NCBI RefSeq assembly: GCF_003345295.1 | Contig: NZ_CP031056.1 | Span: 1,798,001-1,862,000 of the forward strand | DNA length: 64,000 bases | Direction: 5' to 3' | Source of the DNA: Vibrio splendidus | GTDB taxonomy: Bacteria > Pseudomonadota > Gammaproteobacteria > Enterobacterales > Vibrionaceae | Translations under genes and position numbers: made by a program | Notes under the pieces: model-generated | The model's input: only the letters and a program-made list of their open reading frames with translations | Told to the model about the DNA's origin: nothing | The model's database searches: none | Shown here: positions 8,345-16,949 of the stretch, one piece after another | Layout of the letters: each line of letters begins with the position of its first letter | How positions within the stretch are numbered: the first letter of the stretch is position 1

Positions 8345-9064
8345 ATGAAAAAACTAATCGTAATTACAGGTGCAAGCTCTGGTATTGGTGAAGCAATCGC
8401 TCGTCGTCTAAGCGATGAAGGTCACCCTCTGCTACTTTTAGCTCGTCGTGTTGACCGCCTTGAAGCGCTGAACCTACCAAACTCACTATCAGTGAAAGTA
8501 GACGTAACAGACAAAGCGTCTTTTGATGCAGCAATCGCACAAGGTGAAGCGAAATTTGGCCCTGTAGACGCGCTTATCAACAACGCCGGTGCAATGCTTC
8601 TTGGTCAAATCGATACTCAAGACGCTCAAGAGTGGAAGACAATGTTCGACGTGAACGTAATTGGTCTTCTAAACGGCATGCAATCTGTACTTGCTCCGAT
8701 GATGGAACGTAATACAGGTACTATCATCAACATCAGCTCTATCGCAGGTAAGAAAACATTCCCAAGCCACGCAGCTTACTGTGGTACTAAATTCGCGGTA
8801 CACGCTATTTCTGAGAACGTTCGTGAAGAAGTGGCTGCTTCAAATGTTCGTGTTACGACTATCGCACCGGGCGCTGTAGAAACTGAGCTTCTGTCGCACA
8901 CTACCTCTCAAGAGATCAAAGACGGTTACGATTCTTGGAAAGAAGACATGGGCGGCGTACTGGCAGCTGACGATATTGCTCGCGCGGTATCATTCGCTTA
9001 CCAGCAACCACAGAACGTTTGTATCCGTGAAATTGCTCTAGCGCCAACTAAGCAACAGCCATAG
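8345..9064 (+). CDS. Short-chain dehydrogenase/reductase (SDR)
   Basis: A 239-residue classical SDR with GASSGIGEAIA at residues 9-19, NNAGA near residue 79, the catalytic Ser in NISSIAG, and YCGTK (YxxxK) near residue 148. It resembles the YdfG/serine-3-dehydrogenase-like group of NADP-dependent enzymes. GAGG precedes the ATG. Codon use looks well adapted, unlike the AT-rich cluster that follows. It is probably controlled by the divergent LysR gene. Confidence 0.92.
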   Translation: MKKLIVITGASSGIGEAIARRLSDEGHPLLLLARRVDRLEALNLPNSLSVKVDVTDKASFDAAIAQGEAKFGPVDALINNAGAMLLGQIDTQDAQEWKTMFDVNVIGLLNGMQSVLAPMMERNTGTIINISSIAGKKTFPSHAAYCGTKFAVHAISENVREEVAASNVRVTTIAPGAVETELLSHTTSQEIKDGYDSWKEDMGGVLAADDIARAVSFAYQQPQNVCIREIALAPTKQQP

Positions 9065-9104
9065 GCTTTACGCAATAACAAACATCACGTCATAATTGAC
9101 ATTG

Positions 9105-9155
9105 AATAAAGAAGGGACCTGTAACTAGAAATAGATTGCAGATCCCTTCTTTATT
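9105..9155 (+). terminator. Intrinsic terminator
   Basis: AATAAAGAAGGGA-CTG and CAG-ATCCCTTCTTTATT form a long stem around a loop at about 9121-9137. It can also serve transcripts arriving on the minus strand from the HIT gene. Confidence 0.8.
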
Positions 9156-9256
9156 TGCTGCTTGTTCGCTGAAAACACGTTTTTGTATCTCTATCAGAAC
9201 TGCTCTCTACCCTGTCTCTATCATTGCGTTTCGCTTGATACAAACAGTCGTCGACT

Positions 9257-9709
9257 TCAAAAATGACTTTTCAGTTTTTGAGACACTTTTAGCAAGCGCC
9301 TTTTTGAAACGGTCGGGTTAATAAACCTTGTAAGTAATCGCCAGTAAAAATTAATGTTGTCCCATTTCCGTCGTGGAATTAAGTGAATATGAGCATGAGG
9401 AATATGCTGTCCTGAATATGTTCCATTGTTTACCACCAATGTATAATCATTGACATCATCAAATGCCTCGATAACTCTCAGCCCCAACTTCTTAGCGAAC
9501 AAGAACAACTCCTTGTATTCATCATCATTTAGCTCTTCAAGATGAGAAACGTGACTTCTACTGAGAATAAGTAAGTGACCTTCCGTTATCGGATGTATGT
9601 CAAGTACAGCTATCAAACAGTTAGACTTCGCAATGAGGAAATGAGCAGATTGATCACGATTAATCTGACAAAAAATACATGATTGAGTAGCGTTAAAAAC
9701 TTTATTCAT
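9257..9709 (-). CDS. HIT-family nucleotide hydrolase/transferase
   Basis: A 150-residue histidine-triad protein. HAHIHLI near residue 105 is the catalytic H-x-H-x-H loop. CIFC near residue 11 is a metal-type pair seen in many bacterial HIT proteins, and LDIHPITEGHLLIL is the conserved core strand. Relatives cleave nucleoside phosphoramidates, dinucleotides or aminoacyl-adenylates. Its start overlaps the end of the adenylation gene by 8 bp (ATGAATAA), so it is translationally coupled and the last gene of the operon. An inferred role is clearing stray adenylate intermediates made by the two AMP-forming enzymes upstream. The C-terminal tail of about 35 basic residues is not part of the core fold. 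Confidence 0.88.
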   Translation of the reverse strand: MNKVFNATQSCIFCQINRDQSAHFLIAKSNCLIAVLDIHPITEGHLLILSRSHVSHLEELNDDEYKELFLFAKKLGLRVIEAFDDVNDYTLVVNNGTYSGQHIPHAHIHLIPRRKWDNINFYWRLLTRFINPTVSKRRLLKVSQKLKSHF

Positions 9710-11276
9710 TGGCTTTCAACATCTCCATAATGGCTCTACGATCTAACTTTCCACTACTGTTTGTAGGAATCTTATCTAAAAAAACGATGGTATCGGGCAC
9801 CATATATGTAGGTAGCGACGAACGACAAAGTTCAACTAGATCCTCTGCACTAAAGCCAAGCTCGTTATGACACAAAGTTAAACCAGTACACACCTTTTCT
9901 CCATAAGGGTACGGAACGACTACGATCCTATCTGAAGCAGTAAAACGACGAATCAATGATTCAATTTCTTGTATCTCTATGCGATAGCCTCTGAGCTTAA
10001 CTTGATGATCGACACGTCCATGAAAGTACATTACGCCACTAGAGTCATAGCTCGCCAAATCTCCGGTCTTATAAAGCCGTTGAACAACGCTATCATTCCA
10101 TGGTGACCATTCTATAAAAACTTGGTTTGTTTTATCACTATCTGTCCAGTACCCGTCTACAACCTGAGGGCCAGTCAAATAAAGTTGCCCCACTTCACCA
10201 AACTCGGCAGGGAGCAGCTCATCATTCAAAATAACGCAGCGGTTTTGGCCAAAAGGCTTTCCAATTGGGACTATTGGATGCGCTGCTTCATCGTCTCTAT
10301 TAACCCTAAACAAAGTAAACGCAATTGTTGCTTCTGTTGGCCCATACAGGTTGTCCAATGTTGAGTTTTCAGCCAAACAACTCCAGTCTTCAACAACACT
10401 GTCCGTTAAAGCCTCACCGCAAAAAAGACTATGTTTCAACGTTGGCATCTTTTCAAACTGAAAACGTTCTCCCATTGCCTGCTTCGCAAATGTCACCATT
10501 GATGGCGTGGAAAACCAGACTGTTAACTTGTGGGTGTTAACAAACTTAGTCGGAAGCAATTTATCAAACTCAGTGGCTGCATATAGGCACCCACCAGTGG
10601 TCAAACATACAAAAATGTCATGAACCGATAGATCAAACGTAAAATCGAAAAACTGACTATGTCTATCTAGATGATCGAAGTTGTACAGTGAAGTAATGCC
10701 ATCTAAATAACTAAGTAAGTTCTGCTCATTAACTGGTACGCCTTTTGGTAATCCTGTACTACCTGAAGTGAACATTAGATAAACATAAGAACTCTGCAAA
10801 TTATCAAACTTTTGTTCATTGCAACCTGAAGTAAGATCACTACGCCTAGAACCTATTTTGAAAATCTTATCCTCATGGATATCTATCGCTAAATCATATG
10901 AACGAATAATTTTCAGCTTCCTATCACACAAAGGTAATAGAGACTCTAGTAAGTCAATGCTTTCTTCATCGACTAATAAAGTACTGCATCCGCTCGTACG
11001 AATAATCGAGGCAATTTTTTCAACAGGAAATGTATTGTTGAGAGGAATGTAAGTTATTTTAGATAACGTGCAAGCAAGTATAGAAGCATAACCGTCAAAC
11101 GATTTTCCAACCAATAGTAGAGCATTGGGTTGCTCTAGCTGGAGTAAAGATCGCGCCAACTGACTGGCGCGATCTTCAAGCTGCTCATAGGTATATGTTA
11201 CATTTTTTACCCATAATGCAGGTCGTTCTCGGTGTGCTTGAAAAGCTTGCTTAAGTCGAAGACTAAGCTGGAACAC
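9702..11276 (-). CDS. Stand-alone amino-acid adenylation enzyme (DltA/NRPS A-domain type)
   Basis: A 524-residue AMP-forming enzyme. A-domain motifs occur in order: TSGSTGLPKGVP (A3), FDLSVHDIF (A4), NLYGPTEATIAF (A5), LYKTGDLA (A7), RVDHQVKLRGYRIE (A8) and NSSGKLDRRA with the catalytic Lys (A10). The Asp in FDLSVHDIF sits where amino-acid-activating domains bind the alpha-amino group, and LFCGEALT resembles DltA. It has no condensation or carrier domain, so it probably loads the separate ACP at 13304. The start chosen is a GTG at 11276, seven bases after AAGGAG and overlapping the previous gene by 14 bp; the frame is open further upstream but lacks a site. The substrate is unknown. Confidence 0.88.
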   Translation of the reverse strand: MFQLSLRLKQAFQAHRERPALWVKNVTYTYEQLEDRASQLARSLLQLEQPNALLLVGKSFDGYASILACTLSKITYIPLNNTFPVEKIASIIRTSGCSTLLVDEESIDLLESLLPLCDRKLKIIRSYDLAIDIHEDKIFKIGSRRSDLTSGCNEQKFDNLQSSYVYLMFTSGSTGLPKGVPVNEQNLLSYLDGITSLYNFDHLDRHSQFFDFTFDLSVHDIFVCLTTGGCLYAATEFDKLLPTKFVNTHKLTVWFSTPSMVTFAKQAMGERFQFEKMPTLKHSLFCGEALTDSVVEDWSCLAENSTLDNLYGPTEATIAFTLFRVNRDDEAAHPIVPIGKPFGQNRCVILNDELLPAEFGEVGQLYLTGPQVVDGYWTDSDKTNQVFIEWSPWNDSVVQRLYKTGDLASYDSSGVMYFHGRVDHQVKLRGYRIEIQEIESLIRRFTASDRIVVVPYPYGEKVCTGLTLCHNELGFSAEDLVELCRSSLPTYMVPDTIVFLDKIPTNSSGKLDRRAIMEMLKANE

Positions 11277-13311
11277 CTTCTTGCTCCTTTTTAAATTGCG
11301 CGATAAATTGGATGATCGACTCCGCAAGCGAGCTGTCATAATAATGAGCAAAATGACCACTATCTTCTAACATTAACAATCGACCATTACTCAAAGACCT
11401 CGACAGCTCAACAGCAGATTCAGGATGTGTGATTTCATCGTTCTGACAACCAACAACTAACATTGGTTGATGAGCATCACTTGTATATGCATCGTCTCGT
11501 TCATTAAATAAGTTGTTCATCATATTGGCATATCGGTACAACGTTTCACTGTTTTGATAAGGTAGGCTTGTCATTGCCATTAATCTCGGGTCAGTGCTAC
11601 TTATTACCGAATTGATTGCTCTTTTATCGTCAGCATCTCCTTGGATGTTTCCGTATATCAACTGACAATATAGTTCTGCATTTCTTCTAGACGAGCTAAT
11701 TTTGGGGAGAAGACTCTTCAAACTTTGTTCGAATTCACTTACTGGTAACTTCCTTTTCTGCAATGAAATCCCTCCATTTAAGAGTACTGCTGAAGAAAAA
11801 CGAGAAGGAAATGCACTCAAGGCTCGCAGTGTAACTTGGACACCACTGCTCCAACCTATCATTGAAGCTTGTTTAACGTCGAAGGAATCGAGTAGGCTTA
11901 TCGCATCCCTTGCATGCGTTAATGAGTGACACTTTTCTAATTCAAAACCTTGAGTAATTCCAGGCACCCAACGGGTATCCCAAGTGACAACGTGATAATC
12001 TCGCGACAAGCGAGAGGCTAGAGGTTGCATAAAATCAACTGGCATCCCATATGCGTTAGCAATAATGAGCGTCTCTTTTTTAGGTGACCCCATTGTGTAT
12101 ACAGTTAGTAAGTTACCATCCCAAGTCTTTACTTGATGACGTTCAAACGAATCATCGCTACCTTCAAGAACAAGTTCTTCTTGAAACATACGAATATAGT
12201 TATCCATAACATTTAGTGACATTGGCTTATGATGAGGCAATGAACGTTCAAAAGATTTCAACGTGCCATAATACCCTTCATAGAACTCTGTTCTTCCATC
12301 AAACATTGATTCAAGTGTTGTCGTTTCACTATCTCTAGAATCAACAATGTCAATACAGTCAGTCCCTATGTGTTGTTCACATTGTTGAATTACGTCAAAG
12401 ACCCTTAAGTTTGAGGGGTTTACAGAATGATAAATAGGTTGTGAACCAAAGTTAATCGACCGTAGATATAGTAAGTCTGCTACTACCTGATCGACAGGAA
12501 TAAAATTGCCAACAGCTTCGGGATCGCCTACGAGTCGAATTTTATGGTTTAACTGAGATAACGTTGATTTGATCTGATACATCTCATTAAAAAATCCATA
12601 CAAACCAAATCGAGTTCCTCCACTGCGCTGAGTCAATACTGGCCCCAAAACAATGGAAGGTCTAACTATCGTGGAAGCAATCCCCATAGATGCAGTATAT
12701 TGTGAAACTAACTTTTCCGCATAGCACTTACTCTGTTCGTAATAGTTAGTAAATTCTGTATCCTCGCTATGCAGTTGCTCCTTTATTGACCCGCTAGTTT
12801 TACCTGCGGTATATGCTGTTGATATATAAATAAATCGCTTAACTTTCAACTTTTCTGAAACATCCAGTAAGTTTTGAGTACCTATTAAGTTTGTCGCATC
12901 AATTTTATTTTGGTCTTCCCAACGATAAGATAAACTTGCTGCAAAATGCCATATTTCGGTTATATTTTCTTGTTGTAACTGTATTATCTGCTTTTGACTG
13001 AGTCCTAATCCTTGTGACTTGAGGTCTCCTCGAACACACACGAGCTTCCGCTCTAACTCATCTTCTGGGATATCCGGCAGATCATAACTTTGAGCACAGG
13101 ATTTCAAGTTATTTTTAATACGCGAAAGTGCCTCTTGCTCAGAATCGCCTCTGGATAGAACAAATATTTTTCCCGGAGTATGTAACTTCCAGTAAAGGTA
13201 GTTACCTCCTAGAAAACCCGTCGCTCCAGTTATAAAAATAGATTCTTGACTATCATAAAGAGGTTGTTTAATAAGTTCGAGTAAATTGATCTGTTGGCTT
13301 TTATTAGACAT
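11263..13311 (-). CDS. Thioester reductase fused to an alpha/beta hydrolase
   Basis: A protein of about 682 residues with two parts. Residues 25-370 are a thioester-reductase/male-sterility domain: NAD(P) loop GATGFLGGNYL, IWHFAASLSY, Tyr in STAYTAGK and the YYEQSK (YxxxK) pair. Such domains release carrier-bound acyl chains as aldehydes or alcohols. Residues 400-682 form an alpha/beta hydrolase with nucleophile elbow GWSSG, an Asp in GCQNDE and a His in DSGHFAHY, so the triad looks complete. The chosen ATG (MSNKSQ) overlaps the ACP stop by 8 bp; an ATG at 13323 and a TTG at 13329 are alternatives. The fusion is unusual; the hydrolase could act as an editing or releasing thioesterase. Confidence 0.85.
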   Translation of the reverse strand: MSNKSQQINLLELIKQPLYDSQESIFITGATGFLGGNYLYWKLHTPGKIFVLSRGDSEQEALSRIKNNLKSCAQSYDLPDIPEDELERKLVCVRGDLKSQGLGLSQKQIIQLQQENITEIWHFAASLSYRWEDQNKIDATNLIGTQNLLDVSEKLKVKRFIYISTAYTAGKTSGSIKEQLHSEDTEFTNYYEQSKCYAEKLVSQYTASMGIASTIVRPSIVLGPVLTQRSGGTRFGLYGFFNEMYQIKSTLSQLNHKIRLVGDPEAVGNFIPVDQVVADLLYLRSINFGSQPIYHSVNPSNLRVFDVIQQCEQHIGTDCIDIVDSRDSETTTLESMFDGRTEFYEGYYGTLKSFERSLPHHKPMSLNVMDNYIRMFQEELVLEGSDDSFERHQVKTWDGNLLTVYTMGSPKKETLIIANAYGMPVDFMQPLASRLSRDYHVVTWDTRWVPGITQGFELEKCHSLTHARDAISLLDSFDVKQASMIGWSSGVQVTLRALSAFPSRFSSAVLLNGGISLQKRKLPVSEFEQSLKSLLPKISSSRRNAELYCQLIYGNIQGDADDKRAINSVISSTDPRLMAMTSLPYQNSETLYRYANMMNNLFNERDDAYTSDAHQPMLVVGCQNDEITHPESAVELSRSLSNGRLLMLEDSGHFAHYYDSSLAESIIQFIAQFKKEQEGVPA

Positions 13312-13564
13312 ATTGATTTTCATCCTCAAAGAAGTGTTTTTTTACCGAAGCTAGGGTTTTTACTTTATCATGAAGAGTTTCATCGACTTCAATAATCAAG
13401 CCTGTTGACTGTTCAAGAACCATTAAGAACTCAACAAAAACAAGAGAATCTACGATCTTGTTTTTAATTAAATCAATATCGTGTTCAATTGGTGAATTTA
13501 ATTTTGTTCGTTTTTGTAACCATTCACACAACTCCAAGAATCCTTTTTCCATTTTATTACTCAT
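13304..13564 (-). CDS. Acyl carrier protein
   Basis: An 86-residue carrier protein. The DSL motif (IVDSLVFVEF) near residue 37 provides the serine for the phosphopantetheine arm. The helix pattern, with a conserved acidic surface after this site and FVEFLMVLEQ as helix II, fits small stand-alone ACP/PCPs such as DltC. GGAGG lies 10 bases before the ATG at 13564; ten further upstream codons are open but unsupported. It is the only carrier in the operon, so both the acyl ligase and the adenylation enzyme could compete for it or use it in turn. Confidence 0.85.
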   Translation of the reverse strand: MSNKMEKGFLELCEWLQKRTKLNSPIEHDIDLIKNKIVDSLVFVEFLMVLEQSTGLIIEVDETLHDKVKTLASVKKHFFEDENQYV

Positions 13565-13669
13565 TGATAAGCTTCCTCCAAAGGTATACCGCACCTGATG
13601 AGCAATCGAGTGACATGTTTCAATAATTTTTCTCGATGGAATTCGATGCGCATTGGATTATTCATTAGC

Positions 13670-14422
13670 TCAGTTTCTCAGTGCCAGTGGTTCTAATATC
13701 CCAGCATCACGATATGCAGATGTGTTATAGAGTGCTCCAATATTAATATCTATCGATGTTTGTAGCTGCTTCGCTAACATTTGAGGGCTTCCCTCACTTT
13801 CAAGCGCCGCAGGAGCCAAGTATTCAAGAAGTTGACGACCGTATGCTATATGTCTTGATTCGTCTTTGTAGTGCTCTTCATTTATTTCTCTTACAAAAGG
13901 GTGAACACGCTCATCTTTAGCATTAACAATATTATAGTGGTGGCCAATCTCTTCAAAAATCAATATTCTCGCGAATATTAAAAACTGTTCTTCAGAAGGA
14001 GTTAATACTGGATTTTCCAATTGAAGCTTTCTATTAGGATAAACAGTATTGGTATAGTCTTTACAAAACTTATGGAAATACCACATATGCTGGTTTTCTT
14101 CATCAATCAAATGAAAAAGATATTCTCTAGCATCTTTTAGTGTAACTTTATTCAGTATCCGGCTTACCTCATGTATCAACTCCAACTCTCCGGTATAATT
14201 GAGGCTAAAAGTATTCACGCACTCCCATTTAGATAATTTTTTAAGTTGTTCTTCAGAAAAAGTTTCGAATTTTTCAGTAAGGCTAACACTTAAAACATCA
14301 GGAGATTGCCACCATGAGTCCTCTTCAATATGTTGGGGCCAATTAAAAAAACCAAATGCATAGTTGTGCTTATTCACAGACAACTTAGATAAGTTGTCTG
14401 TCCTTCTTAATAGCTGTGACAT
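13670..14422 (-). CDS. AurF-type non-haem diiron oxygenase
   Basis: A 250-residue helical protein with the full iron-ligand pattern of the AurF/CmlI family: a Glu on the first helix (residues 79-85), E-x2-H at E109-H112 (DEENQH), a Glu at 157 or 158 (LIFEEIGHHY), and H-x3-E-x2-H at H184, E188 and H191 (HYKDESRH). That last spacing is a hallmark of the family. Known members oxidise aryl-amines to nitro groups or N-hydroxylate amines, and some hydroxylate carbon. It may act on a carrier-bound amino or fatty acyl group. It is 26 bases downstream of the acyl ligase. The ribosome binding site is weak. Confidence 0.85.
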   Translation of the reverse strand: MSQLLRRTDNLSKLSVNKHNYAFGFFNWPQHIEEDSWWQSPDVLSVSLTEKFETFSEEQLKKLSKWECVNTFSLNYTGELELIHEVSRILNKVTLKDAREYLFHLIDEENQHMWYFHKFCKDYTNTVYPNRKLQLENPVLTPSEEQFLIFARILIFEEIGHHYNIVNAKDERVHPFVREINEEHYKDESRHIAYGRQLLEYLAPAALESEGSPQMLAKQLQTSIDINIGALYNTSAYRDAGILEPLALRN

Positions 14423-14448
14423 TGTTAGTTCCGTCTAATTTAGATTAT

Positions 14449-16152
14449 TTATGCGCTTGCAGACACTCGTTTAGAGTAAGCAGTGTTAGAAGACTTATCT
14501 TTCTCTGTTAATTTACTTTCAATGATGACCTCATAAGGTAAATTCAAGTTAAGTAAGTGTTCATAACGCTCTTCAATTTTATCCCTTTTGAGCTTTAATG
14601 TAGGCGTTAGCAAGCCATTCTCAATACTCCAGGGCAGCTCAACTAAAATCAGGTGATCTAGCCGCTCATGAGCTTCTAATTCTCTGTTTACTTTCCTTAA
14701 AGTAGCTTTAAGTTCTTTTCGTACATGCGCAGCGGTACTAGGTGTGCCTTCGCCTAAAACAATTAATGCAATCGGTTGTTTTCTACCAATTCCCATAACA
14801 CACACTTGTTCAATATCTGGATTCCTACCTAAGCTGCTTTCAATGGGTACAGGTGAAACGTATTTTCCTTTACTCGTCTTAAACTGTTCTTTTACTCGTC
14901 CAATAATTCGCCACGAGCCATTAGCATTGAGCTCGGCTTTATCACCCGTCTTAAACCAACCCTCTTCAAAAGCGGCTTTGGTGGCTTCTTCATTTGCGTA
15001 ATATCCCGAGAAGACAGCATCCCCTTTGATCAGAACTTCACCTTCTTCAGATAATTTCATTTCGACACACGGTTGAGGCGTTCCAATTGTTCCAAGGTGC
15101 TCGAAATCAAAAGGGACATTGCTACACGATAGGCCTGACGTTTCTGTCATCCCCCAACCTTCACCGATACTAATACCGATCTTATGGAACCACAGAAGCA
15201 CTTCTGGGGAAATAGGTGCACTACCAGACCCAAATAAAACCGTGTCTTGAAGTCCTAGATTTTCACGTATTTTACGCGCAACAATTTGGCCAATAATCGG
15301 GATTTTTAGTAGTAGCTGTAAACGATTATTTGGCATCTTCGCCAAGATTTTAGACTGGAACTTAGTCCATAGTCTTGGTACTGAGAGGAAAGCAGTTGGG
15401 CGAGCATATTTAACATCTTCAATGAAGGTATCAATTGATTCAGTAAAAAACACTTCAGCTGGATTATAAATCGATGGAAGTTCAACCACACAACGCTCAG
15501 TGATATGAGCTAATGGCAGATAAGACATAACGCGAGTTTCCCCCGGTTGAAAAAATATCTCACTGCCAGATGTTGCTGACGACGCAACGTTTAAATAACT
15601 AAGTTCAACTCCCTTTGCCAAACCAGTGCTACCAGAGGTGTAGATGATCGAAAACGTATCGTTAAGGCTGGGGATGTTAATATTTTCAAGTGGCGTTAAC
15701 ATCGGCAACCAAGCACGCCAATCAAGCTTGCAATCAACTTTAGCACTAGGCATTGCTATGGTAAGTAATGAATCAGGTAAAGCTTTGCTGAGCTCTTTGG
15801 AATCATCAAGCTTGCCGATAAACATCGCTTTAGCGCCACTATGTTCCAACACGTACTTTATGTTGTCTGAACTTGCTGTTGGGTAAATCGGGACACTAAT
15901 CAGACCAGCCATCATTATTGCTAAGTCACATATGTACCACTCAGCCGAATTTTTAGCGATGATGGAGACTTTGTCCCCCTCGACTAGTCCATTGTCAACT
16001 AAACCTTTTGCGACTTTCCGTGCCGCGATATCTGCCTCACACCATGTATAAGTATGCCACTTACGATCAACAGGTTGATGAAGCCACACTTTGTCAGGGT
16101 GCTTTTTAACATTAGCTTTCAACTGTTCTAACGGCGTACAGTAAGTTGTCAT
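14449..16152 (-). CDS. Acyl-CoA synthetase / fatty acyl-AMP ligase (FadD15-like)
   Basis: A 567-residue AMP-binding enzyme. YTSGSTGLAKGV near residue 173 binds ATP phosphate, LPLAHITER follows, GWGMTETSG is the adenine motif, GWFKTGD is near residue 395, and the C-terminal Lys lies in TPTLKLKRD. The overall layout resembles bacterial long-chain acyl-CoA synthetases of the FadD15 type. It could make acyl-CoA for general metabolism or pass acyl-AMP to the ACP in this operon. AAGGA lies upstream of the ATG. It is the first gene of the operon, and a FadR-like operator lies about 110 bp upstream. Confidence 0.88.
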   Translation of the reverse strand: MTTYCTPLEQLKANVKKHPDKVWLHQPVDRKWHTYTWCEADIAARKVAKGLVDNGLVEGDKVSIIAKNSAEWYICDLAIMMAGLISVPIYPTASSDNIKYVLEHSGAKAMFIGKLDDSKELSKALPDSLLTIAMPSAKVDCKLDWRAWLPMLTPLENINIPSLNDTFSIIYTSGSTGLAKGVELSYLNVASSATSGSEIFFQPGETRVMSYLPLAHITERCVVELPSIYNPAEVFFTESIDTFIEDVKYARPTAFLSVPRLWTKFQSKILAKMPNNRLQLLLKIPIIGQIVARKIRENLGLQDTVLFGSGSAPISPEVLLWFHKIGISIGEGWGMTETSGLSCSNVPFDFEHLGTIGTPQPCVEMKLSEEGEVLIKGDAVFSGYYANEEATKAAFEEGWFKTGDKAELNANGSWRIIGRVKEQFKTSKGKYVSPVPIESSLGRNPDIEQVCVMGIGRKQPIALIVLGEGTPSTAAHVRKELKATLRKVNRELEAHERLDHLILVELPWSIENGLLTPTLKLKRDKIEERYEHLLNLNLPYEVIIESKLTEKDKSSNTAYSKRVSASA

Positions 16153-16258
16153 AGTTTAACTTTCCTTAGTTATTAAACGGTTTCAGACCTTAAATTCAAC
16201 AACGCTACAGCACTTCGATAAATTTAAGCTCCCTAAAAAAGGTGTAAATTTAACCACC

Positions 16259-16275
16259 ACCTGGTCAGACCACGC
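16259..16275. promoter_or_regulatory. FadR-like operator
   Basis: The 17-mer ACCTGGTCAGACCACGC contains the perfect dyad TGGTC-A-GACCA, the core of the known FadR consensus AACTGGTCNGACCAGTT. It lies 107-123 bp upstream of the acyl ligase start. FadR represses or activates fatty-acid genes and is released by long-chain acyl-CoA. Confidence 0.75.
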
Positions 16276-16876
16276 TAACTTTTATTAACATTTAAGCAAC
16301 AAATACTTATCATCTAGTTATTAAACTGAGATATGAGACAGCAACACTTAGCCCGACAAATGATTGTTTTATAAATTAGAAAGGTCATTTACAAAATGGT
16401 GAGGTAACTTCGGAGTACATTTGTTGCCCGAATATATTACTGTTAATTCAACAACCGTAAGCGCTAAATCTATAGGGTGCCTATTTTTATCAACACGTCT
16501 GTCGTATATCACGGTAGTCTTTGCAATCGTGAACTTACCTATGATGAATTAACTTAATCTCCCCCATTTAACTGATGGGGAAACAGTTGAAATCGACGTT
16601 TACCTACTTCTTTAAAAGTGTGTCATTGAATAGATGTCGTTTGACAAACATATTTATTACGCAGCAGAAAAAGCAAGCTTTCTATATAAGCGCTAGAGGA
16701 ACTTTTGATACCAGTAAGCGAGCATGGCTGAAGAGACGTTACTATGTTAAACCTTCCCAAAATGAAGGTATGAAATTTTTTCATCAAAATGTTTGCTCTT
16801 CTCTGATTGTTGTTCGGCGACTAAACCCTACAACTTACTATCGTTTATTTTAGTTTCAGCAAGCCATCAATAAACT
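16276..16876. other. Gene-poor region upstream of the biosynthetic operon
   Basis: About 600 AT-rich bases. It holds the dyad CCCCAT-N7-ATGGGG at 16562-16580 and no recognisable gene. A 92-codon frame at 16575-16853 lacks a ribosome binding site and a family match. The operon promoter should lie near the 16260-16330 end, but no clear -35/-10 pair was found. Confidence 0.5.
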
Positions 16877-16919
16877 AAAAAAGCGCCACGACTTAACAAG
16901 TCGTGGCGCTTTTGTTTTT
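16877..16919 (-). terminator. Intrinsic terminator, usable on both strands
   Basis: AAAAGCGCCACGACTT and AAGTCGTGGCGCTTTT form a perfect 16-bp stem followed by T-rich sequence. It lies just past the end of the minus-strand lipoprotein gene. Confidence 0.92.
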
Positions 16920-16949
16920 GTTGAGTCTAGTTACACGCAGTAACCGTGA

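Noticed and set aside
9136..9321. A 61-codon plus-strand frame beside the terminator
   Set aside because: It begins inside the terminator stem, runs into the HIT gene on the other strand and looks like no known protein.
16575..16853. A 92-codon frame upstream of the biosynthetic operon
   Set aside because: The ATG lies in the CCCCAT/ATGGGG hairpin without a ribosome binding site, and the basic, aromatic-rich translation has no family features. It is kept only as part of the gap.
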